A stretch of 5,600 nt of DNA from Bacteroidota bacterium (GCA_030611395.1 JAUWPX010000123.1:1-5600), one strand, 5' to 3'; numbered from the stretch's first letter, positions 1-5,600 are shown. Program-made: numbers and translations. Notes: a model not told the origin generated them from the sequence alone.

Positions 1-825
1 TCTCAGAACACCTTTTACCTTACCAAATGCAAGCTCTGTTTTCAGTCGTAATACCACCGGACTATCTTTAATATTCACATATCCTGCGTAACCTGCAATA
101 TCTCCTTCAATTTTAATTCTCTTTTTACTATATATTAACCCGGCTCCATATAAAAAAGCATCATTCTGGTGATACATAACCCGATCTGTATTATAATTCA
201 ATTGCCATGAATAGAATCCTGCCATGCCTGTTAACTCAAGATTTTCAATCAGTTTTTTGCTTAACAACAGATCGAAATGATATCCAGGAGCATCAGTAAA
301 CCGGGCTCCTCTCATGTTTGATCCGGAGGGTATCCTGAATGCAATTCTTATTATCATATCAGGCCATTTCAAATGATCTCTTGTAAGAGAAATAAGTGTA
401 GCAATATTCAAATCTCCTACAGAAAAACCTTTTGCATCAAAATCCCTCGAATGTCTTTCATCACGTGTGGCAATATCCATCTTGTAATGTTCAACTATTA
501 CTCCATAAAGTTCAAGACCTGCTTTATTCCCGGCAAGGGGTAGATATAGTGAAGAAAACATATCCTGTGTATTGTCACCATTACTAAAATGAAGATCGGT
601 AAATAGCCGGAAACCGGCTTTATCCGGTAATCTTCCGGTTTTCATCTCCGGTACCGGCAGGGCATTAGGTCCCATATAGCCGGGCGATTTAATAATGTAT
701 TGATCCCATGGGGTTATGCCGTCCCAGTTATTTATCTCATTCCACCACGAATAATCATCCTGTCCGTTTAAGGAAACAGATAATGAAATGAATAACAGAA
801 TTACTGAAGCAGTTCGCAATATCAT
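1..825 (-). CDS. Putative outer-membrane beta-barrel protein, C-terminus beyond window
   Basis: The reading frame opens with ATG at 825 and stays open for 275 codons to the left edge, so the gene is partial. Residues 1-21 look like a signal peptide: a short basic start, a hydrophobic stretch (VILLFISLSVSL), then NGQDD, a usual Bacteroidota cleavage context. The mature part begins with aromatic residues (YSWWNEINNWDG) and the segment SPGYMGPNALPVP at about 47-59. From memory this marks a family of uncharacterised Bacteroidota outer-membrane proteins. After that come alternating polar/hydrophobic strands, for example GFRLFTDLHFS, AGLELYGVIVEHYKMD, YHFDLLLSKK, FLYGAGLIYSKKRIKIEGDIAGYAGY, as expected for a beta-barrel. 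No enzymatic motif is visible; transport or structural roles are both possible. The start codon lies 27 bases inside the left end of the neighbouring IS-like element, so the original promoter has probably been displaced. I am sure it is a real exported protein, less sure of the barrel, and cannot state a function. Confidence 0.8.
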   Translation of the reverse strand, partial: MILRTASVILLFISLSVSLNGQDDYSWWNEINNWDGITPWDQYIIKSPGYMGPNALPVPEMKTGRLPDKAGFRLFTDLHFSNGDNTQDMFSSLYLPLAGNKAGLELYGVIVEHYKMDIATRDERHSRDFDAKGFSVGDLNIATLISLTRDHLKWPDMIIRIAFRIPSGSNMRGARFTDAPGYHFDLLLSKKLIENLELTGMAGFYSWQLNYNTDRVMYHQNDAFLYGAGLIYSKKRIKIEGDIAGYAGYVNIKDSPVVLRLKTELAFGKVKGVLR

Positions 826-852
826 AGTTCAAAAAAAAAGAAGTGACTAAAG

Positions 853-877
853 TTCAGACCTCCTGATCCCCTCCCAG
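853..877 (+). repeat. Left terminal inverted repeat of the IS-like element
   Basis: The outer 16 bases, TTCAGACCTCCTGATC (853-868), match the reverse complement of 3159-3174 at 15 of 16 positions. With one extra C here, the match goes on through CTCCCAG (to 877) against CTCGCAG at the other end, giving about 21 matches over 24 aligned positions. Similarity fades outside 853 (cttta against attgg when read outward), which sets the boundary. This is the expected transposase binding and cleavage site. Confidence 0.8.
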
Positions 878-945
878 AGGATCAATAAGTTACAATCTTC
901 ATATCGTAGTTACAAAATGTCGTAAATTAGCAGAAAAAATCAGAT

Positions 946-1395
946 ATGCAAACGATTCTTCCAATATTTCCTGATGAGACAAAGATGGTCAATTTCCAAG
1001 TTGGTTTCAAGCAAATGGATGATTTTGTACATTACTTTGTAAACGGCATGCCGGTGTACTGTCATGAAGCGGGAGATATGAATGGGTACCGATTTGTATT
1101 GGCAACCCTTGTCAATAATAAATTCTGTAGTATAAAAGAGTTAAGCGAAGCGTTAGGAGTGCATAAAAAAAATGTAGAGAGATACGCTAAGTCTTTACGC
1201 GATTACGGGATGGCATATTTTTTCAAAAGGAAGGAAACACGAGGGCAGTGTCACAAGTTTACTCCGGAAAAAATAGACGAGGCTCAAAAATTATTAGACC
1301 TTGGACATTCTCAACAGGGTACTGCAAAAACGATTGGGGTAAGTGAGAGTGCTATTCGTTACCATATAAAAGCAGGTGCTTTAAAAAAAAAGTAA
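946..1395 (+). CDS. Double helix-turn-helix DNA-binding protein of the IS (orfA, N-terminal part of the transposase)
   Basis: A 149-aa protein starting ATG at 946, 69 bases inside the left inverted repeat. Two helix-turn-helix units are visible: residues about 62-90 (SIKELSEALGVHKKNVERYA, then SLRDYG) and about 107-144 (TPEKIDEAQKLLDLG, then GTAKTIGVSESAIRYHIKAG). In homologues I recall, the same order (RMF/RFV-x-x-LV segment, first HTH, KRKxxRG linker, second HTH) forms the start of one long transposase chain, so this is most likely its DNA-end-recognition module. Here the frame stops at TAA right after Ala-Leu-Lys-Lys-Lys, encoded by nine consecutive A, while the catalytic part continues in the -1 frame. 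Made alone, it could act as a DNA-binding repressor or competitor at the inverted repeats, as orfA products of other IS elements do; that is inference. No clear ribosome binding site precedes it, normal for this phylum. Confidence 0.8.
   Translation: MQTILPIFPDETKMVNFQVGFKQMDDFVHYFVNGMPVYCHEAGDMNGYRFVLATLVNNKFCSIKELSEALGVHKKNVERYAKSLRDYGMAYFFKRKETRGQCHKFTPEKIDEAQKLLDLGHSQQGTAKTIGVSESAIRYHIKAGALKKK
1369..1382 (+). other. Small stem-loop next to the slippery A run
   Basis: AAAGC (1369-1373) pairs with GCTTT (1378-1382) around the four-base loop AGGT, and the hairpin abuts the nine-A run at 1383. The loop contains AGGTG-like bases 7 to 11 bases ahead of the heptamer. Either an RNA hairpin in the nascent transcript or a Shine-Dalgarno-like stretch can stimulate slippage in known systems, but a 5-bp stem is weak and may be chance. 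Confidence 0.35.
1383..1392 (+). promoter_or_regulatory. Putative -1 frameshift / transcriptional slippage site (A9, heptamer A AAA AAG)
   Basis: Nine A (1383-1391) followed by G. In the phase of the upstream gene the last seven bases of the run read A AAA AAG (1386-1392), the classic bacterial -1 slippery heptamer used in dnaX and in several IS elements, and the next codon is the TAA stop. The downstream transposase frame is -1 relative to the first and is open from 1347, just after a TGA at 1344-1346, so the two frames overlap over 1347-1395 and any shift must happen there; the A run lies in that short overlap. A slip gives Ala-Leu-Lys-Lys-Lys-Val-Thr-Asp and a 734-residue fusion. A run of nine A would also allow RNA polymerase slippage (one added A). 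The third option is a plain inactivating indel; the sequence alone does not exclude it. Confidence 0.7.
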
Positions 1396-1463
1396 CGGAT
1401 TTAGCACCGATTCCAGCCACCACTCCCCGGGAACGTGACATTGCCGATTTCCTGGTTTCGGAC

Positions 1464-3149
1464 ATGATCGGTGTAGGAGCCACGCGAATTGATGATCGGG
1501 TATTTGCAGCCTTAGGCCTGCAACAATCAGACATCTCTTTCGATTCCTGTGAAAGTGTTGAATATGGAGGGGTATTGTTTTTACTTCCATTCCTGTTGGC
1601 TAACGGCCTGTTGAGTTACAAAAAATATTATTCAAAGCGACTTTCAGGGTATTATGATTTTGATAGTACGATATTAACTGTGGCATTCATGTACCTGTGC
1701 CGCATAAAAAGCGTAGAACAACTCAAACACCACAGTCCTGGTGAGATGGGTAAATTACTGGGTCTGGACAGGATCCCCGAATCTCGTTGTCTGAGAGGTA
1801 TAATAAAAGAGTTAAGCGTGCAGGAAAGAGCATCCGAGTGGAATGCCTATCTTTCAGAGGATTGGGTAAACCAGGAAGAAACGAGTTTCTACTATATAGA
1901 CGGGCATGTTCAGGTTTATCATGGGCACCTGGCCAATCTGGGCAAAAAACATGTAAGTCGCCAAAAGCTTTGCCTGCCCGGTATGATGGAATTCTGGGTA
2001 AACAATGCTGATGGGTTACCCTATTTTTTTGTGACCGGCCAGGTTAATGAAAAACTACAGGAGGTGATCACAACTCAACTGGCTCCCCGGTTGCTTGATT
2101 TGACCAATGGTAAGATCAGTCAACAGGAACTTGACACGGATGAATTGCTTCCCAGGTTCACCCTGGTATTTGACAGAGAAGCTTATAGTCCCTCGTTTTT
2201 CAGGCATCTATGGGAATCTTTCCGGATAGCTGTAATCACCTATAGAAAAAATGTAAAAAATAAATGGGATGAGAAAGATTTTTCTGCTTATGATGTTGAT
2301 ACCGAGGTGGAGACTACCATGTATTTATGTGAAAAGGAGGTAGAACTCAATGGTGTTAAAATGCGGGAAGTACGAAAACTCACCGATAGCGGTCACCAAA
2401 CCAGTGTGATTACTACCAACTATAAAATACCAACCGTTCTGATAGCTTTATACATGTTCTCCAGATGGGCTCAGGAAAATTTCTTTAGGTATATGAGGCA
2501 GGAATACGATATAGACAGGATAATGCAATATGGTGTAGATAAGTTAGATCAAACCATCATGGTGGTTAATCAGGAGTACAGTAATTTAACGCAAAGACTA
2601 AAGAAGCTGAGAGAGAAAAAAGCCCGGCGCCAGGCAAAACTTTATGACTTGGTGACAGAAAACATTGAAGGCGAAATGGAGCAAACCGGGAAAAATATTG
2701 AGAAACAATTATGTTTCAGGAAAGAAATCGAATTGCTTGAAGCAGAAGAGCATGATCTACTGGCTCTAAGAAAGCAACAACCATACAAGATAAGCATAGG
2801 TGAAATGCCTGAGCATACGAGGTATAATAAACTTAAAACGGAAAGTAAACACTTGCAAAATATTATCAAGATAATCTGTTACAGAGCCGAAGCGTCTATA
2901 GCAAATTTGCTTGCTGCTCATTACCGGAAAAGCTCCAATGAGATAAGAGCTTTGGTAAAGAGTATTATATTTGCAAAAGCAGATATATATCCGGATTACC
3001 AGACAAATAATCTCACGGTCAGACTAAATAGTCTGGCAACACCAAGAGACAATATGGCTATAAGGGAGATATGTCAGACATTAAATGATTATGAAGCAGT
3101 CTTTCCGGGCACAAACCTTAAGCTGTGTTTCAAAACTGCGACATTGTAG
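1464..3149 (+). CDS. DDE-type transposase catalytic part of the IS (orfB; frame open from 1347, probably made as a fusion with orfA)
   Basis: 561 aa counted from ATG at 1464; the same frame continues upstream through VTDLAPIPATTPRERDIADF, which looks coding, so expression as a frameshift fusion of 734 aa is more likely than starting here. Residues 34-100 hold YGGVLFLLPFLLANGL and SPGEMGKLLGLDRIPE, segments I recall from the single-chain homologues. Likely catalytic acids are D146 (YIDGH), D237 (LVFDREAYSP) and E338 or a nearby acid (RWAQENFFRYMRQEYDID), giving D-(90)-D-(100)-E in an RNase H-like fold; fusion numbers are 319, 410 and 511. Residues about 370-475 form a charged coiled-coil region (QRLKKLREKKARRQAKL onward), followed by a C-terminal tail to 561. 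The chain shows no stop or gap, so the element may be active. It would cut and join DNA at the flanking inverted repeats. The assignment as transposase is firm, the exact third acid less so. Confidence 0.85.
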   Translation: MIGVGATRIDDRVFAALGLQQSDISFDSCESVEYGGVLFLLPFLLANGLLSYKKYYSKRLSGYYDFDSTILTVAFMYLCRIKSVEQLKHHSPGEMGKLLGLDRIPESRCLRGIIKELSVQERASEWNAYLSEDWVNQEETSFYYIDGHVQVYHGHLANLGKKHVSRQKLCLPGMMEFWVNNADGLPYFFVTGQVNEKLQEVITTQLAPRLLDLTNGKISQQELDTDELLPRFTLVFDREAYSPSFFRHLWESFRIAVITYRKNVKNKWDEKDFSAYDVDTEVETTMYLCEKEVELNGVKMREVRKLTDSGHQTSVITTNYKIPTVLIALYMFSRWAQENFFRYMRQEYDIDRIMQYGVDKLDQTIMVVNQEYSNLTQRLKKLREKKARRQAKLYDLVTENIEGEMEQTGKNIEKQLCFRKEIELLEAEEHDLLALRKQQPYKISIGEMPEHTRYNKLKTESKHLQNIIKIICYRAEASIANLLAAHYRKSSNEIRALVKSIIFAKADIYPDYQTNNLTVRLNSLATPRDNMAIREICQTLNDYEAVFPGTNLKLCFKTATL

Positions 3150-3150
3150 C

Positions 3151-3174
3151 CTGCGAGAGATCAGGAGTTCTGAA
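3151..3174 (-). repeat. Right terminal inverted repeat of the IS-like element
   Basis: GATCAGGAGTTCTGAA (3159-3174) is the outer part and mirrors 853-868 with one mismatch; CTGCGAG (3151-3157) mirrors CTCCCAG at the left end with one mismatch. It begins one base after the transposase stop codon. On the minus strand it also encodes the last residues (Gln-Asn-Ser) and the TGA stop of the truncated integrase, so it forms the new end of that gene. Confidence 0.8.
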
Positions 3175-3835
3175 ATTGGAGCAATTTGAGAATTTGTGTT
3201 CTTGATAATGCAATATCATGCTCTTTCGGGGCCTGGTTGTCATACTTCTCAGAAAATACAGACAACTCATATGAAGGGTGAACGGGAAATCCCTTTTCCT
3301 TTGCAAGGTATTTAACGAATTCCTTGAGCTTCCCATGAAGTTTAACCCTGTAGTTTAATCCCAGTTTTAGGTAGTGAAAGTAGCCATCAAGAACATCTCT
3401 ATTGATGTTGGCAGGGTAAGGTTTAATCTTTTTCGCTGCCAAATATTTCTGGAAATATGCAACCGTTCTTTCATATGTGAGTAGTGAAGCCTTGGTTAGG
3501 AATTTTTCTGTGTTTTCGTTGTATGTCTTTTGTTTCGATTTTAAAAACTCAGGAAAATAATCGAAGATGGATGCGGACTTTTTATAGTACATATCCACAT
3601 AGTATTTTACAAATGATTCAACTGCCTCTTTTGTAATTTCAGTGCCAATGAAGTGCTTCTCTAATTCAACCTTCAAATGCGACAGGAGAGTTTGGTGTTT
3701 TTCCTGGCTACCGTTCCCAATTCTTTTTCTGATACGGCCTTTATATTCAGGATGAGTAATGTTTAGTCTGTAATAACCCCCTTCGAGAGTTATAGCGATG
3801 TCAAATGGAACGATGTAACTATTGTCTTCTTTCAT
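3161..3835 (-). pseudogene. Tyrosine recombinase (phage-type integrase) truncated by the IS; catalytic domain lost
   Basis: The frame starts ATG at 3835 and codes 224 aa. Residues about 10-60 include GGYYRLNITHPEYKGRIRKR, resembling the N-terminal arm-type DNA-binding region of Bacteroidota integrases. Residues about 85-205 form a helical SAM-like core-binding domain (DYFPEFLKSKQ, SLLTYERTVAYFQKYLAAKK, RDVLDGYFHYLK, YRVKLHGKLKEFVKYLAKEKG). The segment SEKYDNQAPKEHDIALSRTQILKLLQF is the usual lead into the catalytic domain. The chain then enters the right inverted repeat of the IS and ends Gln-Asn-Ser-stop. The catalytic half with its Arg, His-x-x-Arg and Tyr residues is absent, whereas family members are usually about 400 aa, so strand exchange is impossible. 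The product could at most bind DNA. The lost part is not present to the left of the IS, which points to a deletion after or during insertion. Confidence 0.8.
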
Positions 3836-3850
3836 AAAAGTAATTAATTG
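3836..3850 (+). repeat. AT-rich direct repeat, copy 1 (AAAAGTAATTAATTG)
   Basis: AAAAGTAATTAATTG directly upstream of the integrase start codon recurs as AAAAGGTAATTAATTA at 3991-4006, with one extra G. Both contain the self-complementary core TAATTAATTA or nearly so. Lying on either side of the putative control region of an integrase gene, they could be operator or arm-type binding sites, but in AT-rich DNA chance is a fair explanation. Confidence 0.3.
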
Positions 3851-3909
3851 CCTTATATTTCTAATAAATACGAAATAAAAAGCAAAATGTTACACTTTGG
3901 GGCAAGTAT

Positions 3910-3968
3910 TTACTTATTATTTTTAATTGACAATAGCATATTACACTATTATTCAACTTAATAAGTAA
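3910..3968 (+). repeat. 10-bp inverted repeat in the integrase upstream region
   Basis: TTACTTATTA (3910-3919) is the exact reverse complement of TAATAAGTAA (3959-3968), 39 bases apart. Inside lies a second small inverted repeat, AATAG (3932-3936) and CTATT (3946-3950). The region lies 75-133 bases upstream of the integrase start codon on its coding strand, where an operator, promoter or recombination arm sites would be expected. No confident promoter hexamers can be named. Confidence 0.4.
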
Positions 3969-3990
3969 TAAGAAGTTGTTTATCTAATAT

Positions 3991-4006
3991 AAAAGGTAAT
4001 TAATTA
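3991..4006 (+). repeat. AT-rich direct repeat, copy 2 (AAAAGGTAATTAATTA)
   Basis: Second copy of the repeat at 3836-3850, same orientation, 155 bases away and with one inserted G. It contains the perfect palindrome TAATTAATTA. Same caution about chance similarity in AT-rich sequence applies. Confidence 0.3.
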
Positions 4007-4036
4007 CTCTCCGCTACCGACCTCAACAAAATCCAC

Positions 4037-4051
4037 AACCACGGAGTGGTT
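4037..4051 (-). terminator. Hairpin downstream of the 405-aa gene, candidate terminator or REP-like palindrome
   Basis: AACCAC and GTGGTT form a perfect 6-bp stem around a three-base loop, 24 bases past the stop codon of the 4076-5293 gene. On the minus strand the stem is followed by GTGGATTTTGTTG, only a weak U tract, so an intrinsic terminator is plausible but not convincing. The hairpin is GC-richer than the surrounding AT-rich DNA. It resembles in style the short repeated palindromes scattered between genes of some Bacteroidota; whether it is repeated cannot be judged here. Confidence 0.35.
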
Positions 4052-4075
4052 CCTTTTGTATGTCGTAACAGCTTA

Positions 4076-5293
4076 TTACATTCTCCGCCTCATCTCATCT
4101 GTTTTATCCCGGATTGTCCGGATAAGGTCGCGGGCGACATCAATGTCAATCCCTGCTTTTCCGGCATATTTTTCAATATCCGGTTCGCGTCCGGCATTTA
4201 TATCCGGCAGTACCAGACCGGCAAAAACATTAAACTTGTCAGTAAATTCCTTATCCTTTGCTGAAGGTTCTATCGTAAATAGATTACCATATTCATTAAG
4301 TTCAATCTCCTTGTTCATTATCTTAGCAGCCGTTACAATCATTGAGGGATGAGTCCGTATGAAAGGTTCTTTGGGATAAGTATAACCATAATCATGAAAA
4401 GCATTTACCAGTGCATCGAAACCCCGATCGGTCATGGCAGATAAAACAAGCTTCTTTTCTTTTTCATCAAAGAAAGCAGTGGAAAAATGCGGATGTTCAC
4501 CCCAGTCCTTCAATGTAAACCGGTAAACTCCACTGTTGTATTCCGATGTAAAACTTTCCCGGAGAGCTTTAGTATCAAGTTTTTCCACATTAAACTCTGA
4601 AATGATATGAACAATATGATCTTCCTTAGTAACTGTCAGGGGATAATTTGAACCCGTAATTAGTAACATATAGGGAAGGGGATTATTCTCAATGTCTGTC
4701 AGGATACTTTCTTCATTATCGTTATCAGGACTTAACTCGGTTGCAAAGAAGAAAATATCATCAGGGTCAAAGCTGTTGTAAGCCCCAATCGGTCCATAGC
4801 TCTGCCAGCATGCCCCATTATACCCTATAAGGTTGAGCCAGAGCAGTCCCGGCCGTTCACTTAAGGTAACCGATACCCCAGGTGAGAAAAGTAAATACTT
4901 TTCATAAGAAAAAATATCTTCCATGATATAAAAGTCTTTGGACGGATTTTCTACAATTACGCTAAAGCTGAATCGCCATGGGTATTCTGCATGTTTCTTA
5001 AGGAAATTCATTTCTTCATTGGTTAATCGTTGCAATTCGGCATGCTTTATCAGCCTCTTCAGGCTACCGTCTTTTTTAAAAATACTGTGCGCCAGGTACT
5101 GGGCTTTAAACATATTCACAAATTCATTTTTTAATTCACTGGCAACATGCTTATAGGAATTAAACTCCTTTTGCATCTTGCGTTCAAGATTACCGCGGCT
5201 TGCAGCATAGTAAAGCAGAAACTCATCTATTACCTTGCTTGATATCTTGTTGTTCTCATCACAAATTGAACGTATAACATCGTAATTTTTCAT
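4076..5293 (-). CDS. Conserved-looking hypothetical protein, 405 aa, downstream of panD
   Basis: ATG at 5293 to TAA at 4078-4076. I do not recognise a named domain. Residues 1-105 are helical and charged (KVIDEFLLYY, NLERKMQKEFNSY, RLTNEEMNFLKKH). The middle, about 106-200, is rich in aromatic and beta-type segments: YPWRFSFSVIVENPSKDFY, MEDIFSYEKYLLFSPGVSVTL, LLWLNLIGYNGACWQSYGPI, DPDDIFFFATEL. It has no signal peptide and no membrane helix, so it is probably cytoplasmic. The C-terminal 40 residues (DIEKYAGKAGIDIDVARDLIRTIRDK) look like a small helical unit ending in a basic MRRRM. The start lies 25 bases after the panD stop on the same strand, suggesting a shared transcript, but nothing in the protein points to pantothenate or coenzyme A synthesis. 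Weak resemblance to uncharacterised Bacteroidota proteins is from memory only. A real gene, function unknown. Confidence 0.8.
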   Translation of the reverse strand: MKNYDVIRSICDENNKISSKVIDEFLLYYAASRGNLERKMQKEFNSYKHVASELKNEFVNMFKAQYLAHSIFKKDGSLKRLIKHAELQRLTNEEMNFLKKHAEYPWRFSFSVIVENPSKDFYIMEDIFSYEKYLLFSPGVSVTLSERPGLLWLNLIGYNGACWQSYGPIGAYNSFDPDDIFFFATELSPDNDNEESILTDIENNPLPYMLLITGSNYPLTVTKEDHIVHIISEFNVEKLDTKALRESFTSEYNSGVYRFTLKDWGEHPHFSTAFFDEKEKKLVLSAMTDRGFDALVNAFHDYGYTYPKEPFIRTHPSMIVTAAKIMNKEIELNEYGNLFTIEPSAKDKEFTDKFNVFAGLVLPDINAGREPDIEKYAGKAGIDIDVARDLIRTIRDKTDEMRRRM

Positions 5294-5318
5294 AATTATC
5301 CGGGGATAGCATTAATAA

Positions 5319-5600
5319 TTATTTTTCTCTGTTTTTTGAATCTAACACAATAATTTTAGGGCAGTGTTGAGAAGACTCAGATTCATCATATTCTGCAAAA
5401 CTTGCTATTATAACTAAATCGCCTTTATGTACTTTTCTTGCTGCAGCACCATTTATACAAATCTCTCTTGCTGCACCATATATTACATAGGTTGAAAGCC
5501 GTTCTCCATTTGTAATATTATATATATCAACCTTTTCAAATTCAAACAGGTCAGCTTTTTTACAGAGTGATTTATCAATTGATATAGAGCCCTCATAATT
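5319..5600 (-). CDS. panD: Aspartate 1-decarboxylase PanD (N-terminus beyond window)
   Basis: PanD converts L-aspartate to beta-alanine in the cytoplasm, the beta-alanine half of pantothenate and so of coenzyme A. The visible 93 residues begin NYEGSISID, matching the LHYEGS self-cleavage site of the Escherichia coli enzyme: the proenzyme splits between Gly24 and Ser25 (codons at 5591-5589 and 5588-5586) and the serine becomes the pyruvoyl cofactor. Further matches are NGERLSTY (equivalents of Arg54 and Tyr58), INGAAARKVHKGDLVIIASFA and the C-terminal PKIIVLDSKNREK. About 20 N-terminal residues, including the usual catalytic Lys9, lie past the right edge. The full protein would be about 113 aa, a little shorter than the 126 aa of E. 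coli because the C-terminal tail is short. It probably shares a transcript with the 405-aa gene 25 bases downstream; its promoter is outside the window. Confidence 0.95.
   Translation of the reverse strand, partial: NYEGSISIDKSLCKKADLFEFEKVDIYNITNGERLSTYVIYGAAREICINGAAARKVHKGDLVIIASFAEYDESESSQHCPKIIVLDSKNREK

Larger units (their letters stand above)
853..3174 (+). mobile_element. IS-like transposable element with DDE transposase and terminal inverted repeats
   Basis: A 2322-base unit bounded by inverted repeats, TTCAGACCTCCTGATC at the left end and GATCAGGAGTTCTGAA at the right end. Both recombination genes lie inside and fill nearly all of it. The transposase stop codon (3147-3149) is two bases from the right inverted repeat, as is common in compact IS elements. 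The encoded protein matches, from memory, a large family of 'putative transposase' proteins in Proteobacteria and Planctomycetes that start with two helix-turn-helix motifs and contain a conserved W-x-QENFF-x-YM block. I cannot tie it to a named IS family. No target-site duplication is seen: the bases outside the left end (ctaaag) and outside the right end (attgga) do not match. An adjacent deletion would explain this, since the integrase interrupted on the right does not continue on the left. The exact ends could be off by a few bases. Confidence 0.8.

Noticed and set aside
923..930. TAAATTAG resembling the Bacteroidota -7 element TAnnTTTG upstream of the transposase gene
   Set aside because: Seven of eight positions fit, but no TTTG-like -33 element stands at the right distance and such matches are common in AT-rich DNA.
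1444..1461. Possible stem CCGA...TCGG downstream of the slippery site as a frameshift stimulator
   Set aside because: Only four base pairs, more than 50 bases past the heptamer, while stimulatory structures normally start within about 5-10 bases.
1352..1590. Minus-strand frames of 60 and 69 codons across the frameshift region
   Set aside because: They run antisense to the transposase frames, carry no motif, and contain the reverse of the A run as phenylalanine repeats; chance openings.
847..3180. Target-site duplication flanking the IS
   Set aside because: Bases outside the two ends (ctaaag on the left, attgga on the right) do not match at any tested length, also when the ends are moved inward by two bases.
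3927..3951. TTGACA at 3927-3932 as a sigma70-type promoter on the plus strand
   Set aside because: No good -10 hexamer at 16-18 bases, no plus-strand gene follows, and Bacteroidota promoters do not use this consensus.
4056..4352. Plus-strand frame of 98 codons opposite the end of the 405-aa gene
   Set aside because: It lies on the opposite strand of a well-formed gene, has low-complexity serine/isoleucine composition and no recognisable motif, so it is a shadow.

Overview
The window looks like a piece of a Bacteroidota chromosome. The evidence is an AT-rich sequence without clear Shine-Dalgarno sites, an outer-membrane protein of a Bacteroidota-type family, a Bacteroidota-style tyrosine recombinase, and a short panD. 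Rank below phylum cannot be fixed from this sequence.

Layout, left to right. (1) 1-825, minus strand: the N-terminal 275 codons of a secreted, probably outer-membrane beta-barrel protein, running off the left edge. (2) 853-3174: a 2.3 kb insertion-sequence-like element bounded by imperfect terminal inverted repeats (15 of 16 outer bases match). It carries two plus-strand frames: a 149-aa double helix-turn-helix protein (946-1395) and a 561-aa DDE-type transposase (from 1464 if started at ATG). The second frame lies at -1 to the first and is open from 1347. A run of nine A, containing the in-phase heptamer A AAA AAG, sits directly before the first stop codon, so a 734-aa fusion by -1 frameshifting or polymerase slippage is the natural reading. 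(3) 3161-3835, minus strand: a tyrosine recombinase cut off just before its catalytic domain by the right end of the element, which supplies the stop codon. The missing part is not found on the other side of the element. (4) 3836-4075: an AT-rich intergenic stretch with inverted and direct repeats and a hairpin. (5) 4076-5293, minus strand: a 405-aa protein of unknown function. (6) 5319-5600, minus strand: panD (aspartate 1-decarboxylase), lacking only about 20 N-terminal codons beyond the window, 25 bases upstream of the 405-aa gene and probably in one transcript with it.

The main story is the mobile element. It belongs to a transposase family I recognise from homologues but cannot assign to a named IS family. 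It appears to have landed in an integrase gene, the far half of which was then lost, and its left end now lies 27 bases from the start codon of the outer-membrane protein gene. panD and its neighbour are the resident housekeeping segment.
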